A program made the translations under genes and the position numbers. DNA of 64,000 nt, from contig JAVTVX010000013.1 of the NCBI GenBank assembly GCA_033439265.1, positions 24,138,000-24,201,999 on the forward strand. Reading direction: 5' to 3'. Source of the DNA: Dillenia suffruticosa. Taxonomy: Eukaryota > Streptophyta > Magnoliopsida > Dilleniales > Dilleniaceae. The notes under the pieces are model-generated. The model worked only from the letters and a program-made list of their open reading frames with translations, did not search any database and was not told the DNA's origin. Positions 52,075 to 63,726 of the stretch are shown in pieces (the stretch's first letter is position 1; every line of letters begins with the position of its first letter).

Positions 52075-54321
52075 ATGATGAAACCGTCTCGAGGAAAGCC
52101 ATCCCTCTACATCATTACTATTTTGATATGTGCAGTAGCCTTCATAGTTCTCCTGTACACGGAAAGGATTGGTACCACCTCATCTAACGCATTTTTCAAT
52201 CTCAGAACCTGCTCTAAAAAGGTCCATGTCACCAAATCACACAAATCCAAGACAGGTTCGACAGTTATTTTCTTAACCTTGTTTTTCCTGTTCATGCACC
52301 TGCCGATGATTATGGTGCTTATATTCCTCTTATCTTACTCATTAGATCAAAAGTCTCTGGAAGTTATTCAGAATCTCGAAGAGGATGACAGAATCGATTT
52401 TGACCCTGATATGTGCAGTGTTGTTCATGGAAAATGGGTGTTTAATGGTTCACATAAGCCCCTGTACTCAGAGAGGACATGTCCATATCTAGATCTTCAG
52501 GTCTCTTGCGTGAAGAATGGACGGCCAGACTCTGACTACCTTCAATGGGAGTGGCAACCAGATGACTGCACTTTGCTCAGGTAGATTTTTCTTTTTTTTT
52601 TTTTTGGGTAGAAAATTTTTGCCTCTACATATTTGCCTGATATACATGCACTTTTATCAACAATATATTTGCCTGATATACATGCAGTTTTATCAACAAT
52701 ATACTAACGCAGAGCCATAAGAACAAATTTGTCCTCTCGTTCAGATTTAACCCAGAAATTGCTCTCAAGAAACTTCGTGGGAAGAGGCTGATGTTTGTTG
52801 GGGACTCACTGCAAAGAGGCCAGTGGCAATCTTTCGTTTGCATGATTCAATCCATTATACCAGAAAAGAAGAAATCTATGAAACGAGGCAAAGTTCTTTC
52901 CGTCTTCAAAGCAAAAGTAAATATGTTGATAAGTTGCTTTAGTAAGCCAATCGATATTTCATTTCCAATAGAAATCCAAGCATTTCACTGCTGAAGGAAA
53001 ATTTTAGAAAAGAAGATACCGCTGTTTTCTGGAGAAGAAGCAATAGAGGCATAATTTAAACTATTATCTTCCTCTGACAGTAATCTTTCACCAACTCCCA
53101 TCCATTTCGACAAAATCTCAAATTACTTCAAGTTGGGAAAGCATTATAAACATTTACACAGCACATGGAGTTAGATACACTTTGCTATTCACTAATTCCT
53201 AGCATATATACATAATTTAAACTCAAATGGCTTCCATTTTTTCCCCCGTCCTAGAAATATTCTATTTCAAGACTAGGTATGGATTCTTTGACATATAACC
53301 AAAGGTTCTGAAAAAGGCTCCCAAAGGCAAAATTATCATAGGTCTAACGAATCCCATGTCATAAACTTGTTATAATGAGAAAATTCATCAGCTGATGCAG
53401 ATTTTCCTGCTATATTTCAGGAGTACAATGCCACAATTGAGTTCTATTGGGCACCATTTCTAATTGAATCAAATTCTGATCTCCATATCATAGGAGACCC
53501 AAAGAAAAGAATTCTGCGAGTTGATTCAATCACCAAGCATGCCAAAAATTGGGTAGGAGTTGATATTCTTGTGTTCAACACTTTTGTGTGGTGGCTGAGT
53601 GGTCCGAGAATCAAGTCACTGTAAGTGCTCTTTAACCTAGTTGGCCCTAATTTGGTAAATGATTATCATTTTCATCTTACTCGATCAAAAGACTTACTAT
53701 GACCTACTACAGATGGGGTTCCTTTGCAAATGGTGAAGATGGATATGAAGAGCTCGAGGCACAAACAGCATACCGCTTAGGTTTGAAAACATGGGCTAAC
53801 TGGGTGGATTCAACTGTTAATCCAAACAAAACCCAAGTCTTCTTCACTACCATGTCGCCGACCCACATGAGGTCTCTCTCTCTCTCTCTCTCTCTCTCAT
53901 TTGATGAAACCATAGAATCTTTAGACTGTATTTTTTGAACTTCATTCCTCCTCAGCCTATACTTTCTTCCAACCTTTTTACCTGCAGAAGTGCAGACTGG
54001 AAACACAACAATGGGATCGGATGCTACAATGAAACGAGGCCATACTTGAAAAGGGGTTACCATGGAACGGGCTCAGATGCACGGATAATGAAGGTGGTCT
54101 CAGAAGTTGTCAATAGAATGAAAGTCCCTGTTACTGTCCTCAACATAACACAACTCTCAGAACATCGAATTGATGCCCATACGTCGGTTTATACCGAAAC
54201 CCAAGGCAAGGTGTTGACAGATGAGGAAAAAGCTGACCCAAAACGCTATGCAGATTGCATACATTGGTGCTTGCCTGGAGTTCCTGATACTTGGAATCAA
54301 TTGTTCTATGCATATTTGTGA
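52075..54321 (+). CDS. Trichome-birefringence-like (TBL) polysaccharide O-acetyltransferase
   Basis: Six exons: 52075-52255, 52346-52580, 52745-52916, 53421-53620, 53713-53871 and 53988-54321. All introns are GT-AG and the product is 426 residues. An N-terminal signal-anchor (about 11-28) predicts a type II Golgi protein. The TBL domain starts with CSVVHGKWVFN and CPYLD; the PMR5/GDSL part has FVGDSLQRGQWQS, and the C-terminal DXXH motif is in DCIHWCLPGVPDTWN. These supply the Ser and Asp/His of the catalytic triad. Related TBL proteins acetylate xylan in secondary walls; the late sequence (SVYTETQGKVLT) resembles the xylan-acetylating TBL28-TBL33 group, but the exact paralog is uncertain. 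The 90-nt first intron is a multiple of three and stop-free. Intron 5 carries (TC)13. Confidence 0.9.
53873..53898. repeat. (TC)13 microsatellite in TBL intron 5
   Basis: A perfect TC run starts at the fifth-intron donor of the TBL gene (ATGAG|GTCTCTCTC). It therefore sits directly on the splice donor. Confidence 0.85.
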
Positions 54322-55735
54322 CCAAAAATGTATAAAAACCAAAAAACAAAACATCGGTTTTCCTGATTGATGTTGATATGCAAAATGTCAATTATACGAT
54401 ATTTTTTGGCTTGTGCTTGACTTATTTCAAATGATATTTTGAACCCTGACCGTTGATGAGCGGAAAAAAACCCTTAATATCATGGATCAAATGACAATGA
54501 TAATTGTCGATTCTAAGATTATTAATCTAATCACTTTGTGCATTCTTTTTCTTGTTACACGAATATTTAAATTTTGAATCATAGAATTAAAGAAAAATGG
54601 TTATGATCATTAGACTATTATCAGATATAATAATAAATTTCTTTAAATATTTAATCAAACATGCTTTGCGCAAAATAGAACATGATTATGTGATGTCGAC
54701 AAGCTGACTCGAGCATCATTCGAGTGAAAATTTGGTGGTCTTCTAAGAAAACACATTTTACTAATTTCCTACTTTTGACTTAAGCATGACGCCGTAAATG
54801 CTGCGCCCGTTAACTTTGTACGTGGAGATAATGCAGAAGAAATCAAATAAGAATTCTATTCATTTTTATCATCTTTTAACCTTTTTTAAGATATCCCGAG
54901 AAATTTAAAATTATTCGATATTAAAAATTCTATTTTTTATTAACTTATATTGTCATGAAAGAATTATTCTATAAAAAGAAAAACATTAAAAATTTATGAA
55001 AGAAATGCTATGGTAGGCATGAGGTCCGAGCATCCCTCAAATAGTAAATAAATTTTATTCTTTTTTATTTTGATTAAAAATGGTTTGTATGAAATAAAAT
55101 AGGTTTTTCAAGCAGTATCATTTTTTTTGGGTTGGATTAGGTACAGTATGTGTGAAATTATACATAAATTGAATTAAGACTCTTACTTGAAAATTTTAAA
55201 TGTGACATTTTTACAATTTAAAATTTAAATAATTGAATTTAATTAGACCTATAGATTTAGAATTATTGTTAAGATGATTACAAGGCAACGGTAGTCTCAT
55301 GGCACAATCGCAATAAGCGTAAAAATGTGGCCTTAAACATAAAAATGATAGCCGCATGTAGGTGTAGAAATGTGATGTCCATGTTCGATAAACGTCGTCG
55401 TTTTGAACTCCCTCCAAACAGCTCGGGCTATAAATTCACCCACGGTCGCTTTTCAAGGCACATTCCGCTTCCGTCAGGAGAGCTAGGGTTTTCATTGTGT
55501 TTATCGTCGTCAGGTAAATCGAAAATCTAATTCAAATCTTCTGTTCTTCAAATGTTTTTCTGGAATTTATTCAAATTCAATCGAGTTAAACTTTTTTTTT
55601 TCTGCCGAAGTTTCTCGATCCTTTTCTTGTTTGATATTCTCGTACGTCCGTCGATGATTTCTTGTTCCTAAATTTGGGGTTTTGTCGATCAGTGTGCCAA
55701 TAATCGGAATCAACAAAGAAACTAGGGTTTTGGTG
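54322..55735. other. Spacer; promoter and leader of the 71-residue gene
   Basis: AT-rich DNA to about 55370, then a GC-richer promoter and leader. A TATAAA word lies at 55429-55434. The leader may contain an intron, since CGTCAG|GTAAAT occurs near 55512 and an acceptor-like CGATCAG near 55692. Confidence 0.45.
55429..55434 (+). promoter_or_regulatory. TATA box upstream of the 71-residue gene
   Basis: TATAAA in the context GGGCTATAAATTC lies about 300 bp upstream of the ATG. That distance is consistent with a leader that contains an intron. Confidence 0.5.
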
Positions 55736-57445
55736 ATGGCGGGAGGGAATTTTATTCACAGAGTTATTTCGTACGTTGCTAACGAGCTCATTGTTAATAG
55801 TCTCGCCAACAGGTATTCTTCAATCTGTTATTCTCGTGTCTTTTGTATTTTATGTTTGAAGCTTCTTAAATCTGACGTTTGGGATTTTACGGTTCCTCAA
55901 AGTCCATCTCTTTCTTCATTCCATTCTGGGTTGCTGTTTGATCTGTTATCTCCTGTAGTATATGAACTTTGAGAAAATTTTGCTATGAAAAGATCTTGGT
56001 TACCCTATCTTCTTGATCTTTTCCCTCTTCATCCTCTTCTTTCTTGATACCCTTGGTGGAATTTGGCTCATGAACGTGATACTTGGATGATTGGAATCTA
56101 AGAATGCTAATAGATTTGTTTGCATAAATCATTAATATCTTTTTTTTATGGTTTTCTTGTGTTTTAATGTTGCTTGATGCTTGAAGCGCTTCATCTCTGG
56201 CCTTTGGATTTACTGTTCCTTATTGGCTCGTTCCATTGAAGCAAAATATGTCTCAATTCTTTGTTTTTGTTTTTGTTTTTGTTATTTTTAACTGTTGTGC
56301 GATCTGTCATGCACTGCAGTCCAGGAAGATTGAGAATATTTATCACTTGTTGTTTGCTCTGTGCAGTGTTGTGTTATACTTTGATTTTTTTTTCTTCCTT
56401 GTTTGTATTTAGGAGTTTTAGTTTATTTATGCTTTTTCCCGAGCAAACTTGAAAATGATTTTGGCCTCACCTTCTTGTTGATAGCCAAGGATGACTCCAT
56501 AGACCTGTCCCGATTGTGGAAATGATTGCAGCATGGAACATCTAAGGGGCTGAGGCTATATTACTTGGTTTATTCGGTGCAACTTTATTGCTTCTTTAAG
56601 CCTGGTGATATTTTTAAAGAGAATCACAGTCAGATTTTATGGATAGTGCTCATTATCTGGTCTCTTGGACATTTCTAGTCCCCCCCCCCAAAAAAAGTTC
56701 CATGCAATGGAGACAGATGTGCCTTTGCTATCTATATGCAACTGTTATGTTTGAAATATGTAGTCAGCTAAGCTAACTGAATTTAATGGGAGAAAAGAAA
56801 TAATCATTGGACAAGTAATTTGGACGGTGCTACCAATTTTTCGCCCTCCCTCATTCAGGCATGACTCACTGTGTATGATATTTACATGATGGCTAATTGT
56901 TTTTCTTGTCAGATAACTGTAAAGGTTAACTACAATATACATGATTGGGTAAAGTCAATAATTCTCCTGCCATCATCTAGCATTAGCGTAAAATTTTCTT
57001 TTTGGCATATTAAAATTGTTTAATTTTTATGTTAAAGCCGATTATGTGTTGTTTATATATTAACATTTGTCTTTGATATCTCAGTCGAACTTTCCAAAGA
57101 TTTGCTGTAAGGACATCACAGAAGTTGAAGGGCATGTCAGAAACAGGTATAACATATACGTGTGGCTTTATCATGTATTTTTTCCCAGTACGATGGCTTT
57201 TTATTGCTTTATTGGAATATGCTGATCTTTTATGCGATTTTTTTTATGGTGTGTGTGCAGCTGAGAAAACTAAACAGGAACTTGCCGAGCAGATGAAAGA
57301 ATTTTCAAAAAATTTTGAGGTTGATTAATATTATTATTTATGGAATTTTTAATGGTTCCCTTCAATGAGATTTTTTTTTTTTTTTTTTTTTTTTTTGAAT
57401 GTAACCTTTTTCTTTTTCTTGTTGCAGAATACCAAGAAGCAGTGA
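55736..57445 (+). CDS. Small plant-specific protein, 71 residues, function unknown
   Basis: Four exons: 55736-55812, 57085-57146, 57261-57319 and 57428-57445. All introns are GT-AG and the phases are consistent. The N-terminus (MAGGNFIHRVISYVANE) is amphipathic with a basic residue, followed by LANSRTFQRFAVRTSQK. The second half is a charged helix (KTKQELAEQMKEFSKNF), probably coiled-coil. I recall similar short uncharacterised proteins across land plants; an organelle location is plausible from the basic amphipathic start but is inference. The first intron is long (1,272 nt) and the last coding exon is only 18 nt including the stop. Too small and spread out to be evident from open frames alone. 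Confidence 0.75.
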
Positions 57446-58825
57446 TCTGTTGCTGTTTTCCATAAACATGATAACTGTTGTTGTTAATGTCTGATAAACT
57501 ATATGCTAGGCAAATGGTTTAGCAGCTGATGCGGAACAATGTAGAATACTTTTGCTGTTTATTCTCTGGCGAAAATACTTGGTTTGCTATGCAGTTTTGA
57601 GTTATTGAGGCTCAGGAAATTGATATCCAATGTAAATAATGCTCCATTATTAATTATGTCTATACTGGAGTCAATTAGATAAAAGTATCCGGCCTTTTTT
57701 GTAGGTCTTTGATGTGTTCTGGTAGTGTACTTTAGTCTGCCCTTTTTTGGGTTCAAAAGCCCTTTAGGGGAACATAAGGAAAACAAGGGGAAAGCTCCTG
57801 GACTCGTACAGAAACCAGAAAAAGTCTTCATCCCTGTTGATGAACGGGTGCCGTTCTCCTTCCCCAAGGTTAGATCGAGCCTCGTTATGTACCCAAAAAA
57901 AATGTCTTTATCCCCAAATGCGCCCTTCTTCCGGAAAGGGATAATTATTTGTTCCCTCTCAAGCACTTGGCTACGGGGAATTGAGAATGTGGACCGCGAG
58001 AAACTTATTGTGCTTGTTTTGCTGAGAGAGAGAGGAGGGTAAAACCCTAGGCAAGCTTTCTTTTCTTGCGTTGGTGGAGGAAGAACAACGAGCCTTTTGA
58101 AGAGAGACGAAGTCAGGTTAGCACTGTAAGACGTGAAGCCATTTAACGGTGTTATGATCGCCACTCTTATGTGTCATAAGTTCACAGAAAGTATGAATAC
58201 GAATACGAAAGTTGTTCTTAATGGGATCATAAGTTCACAGAAAGTATGAATACGAAAGTTGTTCTTAATGGGACAGTTTAGTGATTATAATTTCTTTTTT
58301 ATTTAAAATTTGAATTTTTGTATAATAAAAGGAAAAAAGAATATGAAATCCAAACATGTGACAAAGTACATGCAAACAAAAATAGAGTTGACTTTGGGAA
58401 GCGCCCATCAATCATTTCCCTTTGTTAATGTACTAGGGTACGTGCCTGCGCTTCGGATGTCATCGATTAAAATTAATCCTGTTATGTTTGTGAATCATTT
58501 ACTAAAAAATTGTATTTTTATTTTTATTATTTTATCTTTACATTTTTATTCATTGCATAGATTTTACCGACATGTGCTTAAATTTGAGTTCTGTTGTGTT
58601 ATTTTTGAATTAATTTTTTATCGAAAAAATGTTTATGGTCGCTTTTGTTTTTATATTGTTCTTAGAATTGAAAATTTGTATTTTTTTTAATAACATAAAA
58701 CAATTTATTGATATAATATGTAACAACATAAAAATAAAATAAAATTGGTTAAAAAAATTATTTTCAATTTATACTCCAGCAGTACTTGCAAGACTAGATA
58801 AATTAAACAGAGATTTTTTTTTGGG
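57446..58825. other. 3' flank, atypical GC-richer island and short duplication
   Basis: 57559-58164 has a 201-codon stop-free minus-strand frame and an overlapping 105-codon plus-strand frame. Its composition is unlike the flanks. The minus-strand frame has no ATG at its upstream end (it begins at GTG), although an out-of-frame ATGGCTTCA lies just inside. No family was recognised. An organellar DNA insertion or a decayed gene copy are both possible. 58280-58820 is AT-rich. Confidence 0.4.
58174..58273. repeat. Short tandem duplication (53 + 47 bp)
   Basis: TCATAAGTTCACAGAAAGTA starts at 58174 and again at 58227. Both copies end TTGTTCTTAATGGGA. The first copy has GAATAC twice, the second once, accounting for the 6-bp length difference. 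Confidence 0.9.
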
Positions 58826-60478
58826 ACAGCAAGGAGGGAAGTAGAAAAGTTCATCTAGTAAATTGGGAAAGAGTTTGCAAAGCCAAACAAGCAGATGGTC
58901 TGGGCATCCGTGAAATGAGAAATAACAATATTGCTATGTCGGCAAAGTTGGGTGGCGTTTGATCAAGGAGGACCAGGCGCTGTGGTGTCAAATTATGAGG
59001 AAGAAATACTTAAAAGAGGAAAATTTCTTGGAATACAGAAGCAAAGCTAGGGACTCTCATACTTGGAGGGGCATCCTCAAAACCAGAGAGTGTATTAAAA
59101 TGGGGCTGAGGTGGAGAGTGGGAAATGACATAATGATAAAATTTTGGGAAGATAGGTGGGTGGGAAAAGGTAATCTCATTGAGTATGCCAAGTCTCCTCA
59201 AGCCGGGAACTCCCAAAACCTTTTAGTCAGCCACTTCTTAAATAGGGATTATCAGTGAAAGGTTGATGAGCTACGGGCAGTAGTTAGCGAGGATAAGGTG
59301 CAAGAAATAAGAGGGATTTTGATCCTGAGAAGAGGCACTAACGAAGACTTGTTGGGGTGGGATGGTACTAAGGATGGCATTTTCTCTATGTCGAGTGCTT
59401 ACCGAATTCTTCATATTGTTAGCCATGAGTGAGAAGATAATGACGAATGTGGAAAGGAAAAAGAGGAAATTCATAGAAGATGACACCTGCGAAATATGTA
59501 AAGAGAAGGAAGAATCAGTTCTGCATGCTTTGAAGGACTATAAGGAGGCAAGGGTAATTTGGAATATGATCTGCCCGGACATCAACAAGTCAGCTGAGTT
59601 CTGGGTTGAGAACTCGATTGAGTGGATTAAAGAAGGTGGGAAAAGAGGCTTCAAATTAGATTCTTTCCAAGAAAGTGGAATTTTTGCTACCACTATCTGG
59701 TGTATATGGAAGAGTAGATGCAAACGTGTCACGAACGGGGAAATAACTCCCACTGGGGTCACAGCGAACCTGGCTATCAGGATCAACATGATGTGGGTGG
59801 AGGCGAAAAAAACCAATCAACTCTAGAAGCGGACTGACATCTTGAATATTAAATGGATTTCTCCTGGGAGGGGAAAGCTCAAGCTAAACACAAACGGGGC
59901 TGTGGAGACAGCTTTTGGGAATGCTAGTGGGGTGGCATCCTTCGAAATGGGAAGGCAATTGGGTGACACCCTGAATATAGGCAAAGCGAATGTCATCTCT
60001 GCCGAGATCTAGGCCTTAAGAGAAGGTCTATTGATTGTTAAAAGCATGAACCCCGTTGAAGTAGAGGTAGAAGTGGACTGCATCACGTTATGCCACCTGT
60101 TGCGGAAGAAAATCAGCACCACTCACCTTTATTTTGCTGTTATGGACTGCATTCAGTTCATGAGAGATTTGAAGATCTCTGAATTGAAGAATATCTATAG
60201 AGAAGCGAATAAGTGCGCGGATCATCTCACGGGATTGGGGAAAGATAAACTGCGAGGTCTGTCGCTGCTAGAGGCCCCTCCGAGATCTCTTCTATCTTTG
60301 TCGTGGGAGGATAGAACAGGGGTGGAAACTTGCAGAGTTATTAGTAGTAGGCTTGAGAGTCTAGTATAGTCGGTTTGGGCTGGCCTCTGGGCTTGGCTTG
60401 AGTTTTGAGTGGATTTGGGTTTGTTTGTTGCTTCCTTCTCTTATCACCTAAAAAAAAAAAAAAGAAAAGGAAAAAAGG
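58826..60478 (+). mobile_element. 5'-truncated, decayed LINE (non-LTR retrotransposon)
   Basis: Plus-strand translation in shifting frames gives, in order, the end of a reverse transcriptase and its C-terminal region (VNWERVCKAKQADGLGI, then AKLGWRLIKEDQALW, then RWRVGNDIMIKFWEDRWVG). A zf-RVT-like segment (CEICKEKEESVLHAL..VIWN) is next, then a plant-type RNase H domain (KLKLNTNGAVETAFG..GVASFE, later REANKCADHLTGLGKD). The frames break near 59258/59362 and at stops near 59824 and 60010, so it is dead. The element ends in an A-rich tail from 60450. Everything upstream of the reverse-transcriptase C-terminus is missing, typical of incomplete reverse transcription. No target duplication was identified. 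Confidence 0.85.
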
Positions 60479-61784
60479 AAGTTTATGTGTGTAAATGTGG
60501 AATGGGGCCCACAGCGTTACTATGAATAATTCAAAGGTTCTATTTTTTAAGTCGTATGTATAACATAATATAACTTGCAATAGAAATTTATAAAGGCCAA
60601 CGTAAAATTGTGAACCTAATGGCTGCTTTTATACTTAAGAAAGAACTATATGTCAATGAGTTTCATTTCAAATGAGATATTTTCTTTCTCCATATAATAA
60701 ATTCATATTTAAGTCTCAATATATACAAAAAAAAAAAAAAAAAAGTTTTTTTATTCCTTTCTTTCTTCTTTACCACGTTGAGGGGAAAGCCGAAAGCTTA
60801 CTAAAAGCCATTCGGCCAAAGGACAATACTGTTTTACTTCATTCCACGATTTGGGAGAATTCAAAAACAAATGTATAATTTTTTTTTCATGTTTAATAAG
60901 TGTAGTAGAATGATAAACTTCTTTTATGTTCTTTTTATTTAAAATTATTAAAAATAAATATATATGATAATTGCAACAATAACGAGTTGGCCTAGCAAAA
61001 TTTTCAAACAAATCAATATATATAAATTTATAAATTACAATTTTATTTTCTAAAATTTATAATTTCTACCCCAAAAATTATAAACCAAAATTAATTTAGA
61101 CTTTGCTTTGTTTCTATAAATTTTTTATCACCAAACTCTTTTGGATTTAGTGGTCGGACACTCTACCCCTCAACAGAAATCTTGAGTTTGAATTCTGGGA
61201 ATAACGAAAAAAGATTTGAAAGAGTCAATCTCTAAAATGGATCACATAGTATTTGAATTAGATTAATCGGCAAAACGCGGATACCTGTGATAGAAACCAA
61301 AAAAAAAATAATTTTGATCAAATTGGTCCGGTGATAGTATTAAATTTTTTTAATTAAATTCTTGAGTTTAAATTTTAAAAATAGAAAAAATAGATATCGA
61401 AAAGTTTTTCTTTTAATAGATTTATAGTTAACTCGGTCCTCGGAACTAATAAATTAATTGTAGCACCAAAAAATTAAATAAATAAATAAATTTTTGGCCA
61501 AGTGGGTAATTGAAAAAAGAAATGGGTCTCTAAACATGGCCTGAGGTGAGAAATGGGCCTAACTTTGAATCATTGTTTGAGCCCAACTGATTAGATTGGG
61601 CATTTTTGATAAGACCAGAAGTTAATATTAATCAATTAAATAAAAGGCGAGGCCAGGAATTTATTTATTTATTTTTTTGGTGCTACGTAGACGCGAGGCG
61701 AGGGTTATATAGGTTTTAGGAAGATGGGGGAATGGTTTTGTAAATCTGTAGACGAGAGCGAGAGAGCAGCAAAAGACACCTCCA
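60479..61784. other. AT-rich spacer and SCO1 promoter
   Basis: A second A-rich run is at 60726-60744. The rest is AT-rich DNA without a recognised gene. A TATATA word at about 61705-61711 lies 75 bp upstream of the SCO1-type ATG and is the likely core promoter. Confidence 0.45.
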
Positions 61785-63726
61785 ATGGCGAGTTTGATTT
61801 CTCGAAAAGCGTTGTCTCTTCGACAGTTGCGGCGATGCTTTTTCTTCTCCACACTTACTCACTCGAGGTCCTCCATGAGTACACCTTCACGGTCCCCTAT
61901 ACTCGATCCTCTCTTTCGCTCCGCCTCTCATCCTCGACCGTCCTCCATTCCTTCTCAAATTGTCCGTATTCATTCTCTCTCCCTCTCTAAGCGCATGCTT
62001 TTTATGTATTGATTCTCATTTTTGGGTTGAACTTGCGCTTTTCAGGATAATTATCTAGGTCGAGGAATAGGAATAAAGTGGTTGGTTTTGAACCAGAAGC
62101 ATCTGTACGGTACAACAAGCACGACTGCTGGTGTAAATTCAAGTGGTGCACAAGGTCAATCTGGAGATGGAGACAAGTCGGGAGACTCCAAGCAGACTGG
62201 CGATGCTGGAAATTCTATTCGAGGAGGGGTAATTTACTGCCGTAATTCACAATTTCTTCTGTCAACAGATTCAGACTAAATTAGATTGTTCTCACAGTAT
62301 TCATATGATTTATTGCTTATATTATATTTTCTATTTTGTATTGGTTCATTTTAAGTGCATCTATGAGTTAGAAAAAAATTATTTAATTTGGATTGAAAAA
62401 ATGAATGATTGAAATGGCAAGATCTAATTTGGCCTGATTTCATCAGTATATGAAGTTCACACGTTACCCTATATAATTTTCCATGATCAATGAAAATCCC
62501 ACTATGCCAGACTTTGTTGTTGAATGTTTTGTCTAAATAATATTAATATTAGTAGAAGAACTACTTTGATTTGTAATTACCGAAAAAGTTAATGAATTAC
62601 ATGAGGAAGTCTGACATGGCATAATATCGTTTATGGAGTGAAGTTAAAATGATTTTATATGCTTTTCAATGACCGATGAAAATTTTCCTACTGGATCTTG
62701 TCATTTCTGTCACTGATTTTTTTGGTTCAAGTAAAGTTTGTTGTGGTTGTCCCATAAGGACTTGGAACTGGGTTCATGTCTATAATTCCTTTGGTTCATT
62801 GTGTTTGCTATTCAAAGCCCATTTTGCACTGAAGAGTACCAGGATTGAGGACATCTATATATTTTGTAACTTCTGAGAACTGACAGCTAGTTTTGCCATG
62901 TGGCAGCCTGTGTCATGGTTGAGCTTTATATTGTTGGTCGTCACTGGGACTTGCCTGATCTACTACTATGACCTGTTAAAGAAGCAACGAATCGAAGGTA
63001 GATTAGTATGGTGAGTTAGTTTGTAGAGATTTTTTGCTTGACATATGTGACCTTTCTTTTTTCTAGTCATGCATTCTGTTTGACGGCTTTGAGGTATTCT
63101 ATATGGTAGTCATGCTAATATTCTTCTTCTTATGCATCTTGTCACTTATATGATTTAGACTTTTCCCCCTCCCCCCACACTCTTTTAAGTTTTATTCTTC
63201 CATGTTTTCAATGTGGTTTGCCTTCTTTTCTCATCTGCTTCAGTTTTTACTAATGTTGGGGATATTTCTTCTGATGGAAGGTATGTGGTCATTGGTTATA
63301 AATATCTGGAATTAGCTTCACCCTTTGCTTGGATAATTCAATTGCTTTGTCTGTTAGCAGTTAGCAGGATTGGTGTCCACTTATTAAATCCAGAAACTAG
63401 AGTATGACATGTTGGTTTGTCATGTCCTTGTTTGTATTGAGCTACTCTTTGTTTCTTGACCTTCAGTGCTGTTCTTCTGTATCTGAACAACAAAGCTTGC
63501 TCTTGCTCTGCAGAAATAAATGCTAACACACAGACAGTAAAACATGGTCCATCAGTGGGAAAAGCAGCAATCGGGGGACCTTTCAGCCTTATCAATCATG
63601 ATGGGAAGCCAGTTACAGAAAAGGACTTTATGGGGAAGTGGACTTTGATATATTTTGGCTTCACTCATTGCCCTGATATCTGCCCTGATGAACTAATAAA
63701 GCTAGCTGCTGCTATTGATAAGATAA
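61785..63726 (+). CDS. HCC1: SCO1-type cytochrome c oxidase copper chaperone, 5' part
   Basis: Four exons lie in the window: 61785-61961, 62046-62228, 62907-62997 and 63514-63726. The last ends mid-codon at a donor (ATA A|GTAAGT), so the gene continues beyond 64000. SCO proteins deliver copper to the CuA site of COX2 at the mitochondrial inner membrane. The Ser/Arg-rich N-terminus ([18 protein letters not shown]) is a strong mitochondrial presequence. A Gly/Ser/Asp-rich linker (about 80-118) precedes one membrane segment (122-141). The thioredoxin-like domain starts with [13 protein letters not shown] and contains the copper-binding CPDIC (C203, C207). The downstream copper-ligand histidine lies in exons outside the window. 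Exon 1's donor (ATT|GTCCGT) is weak. Symbol chosen over HCC2 because the CxxxC is intact. Confidence 0.88.
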
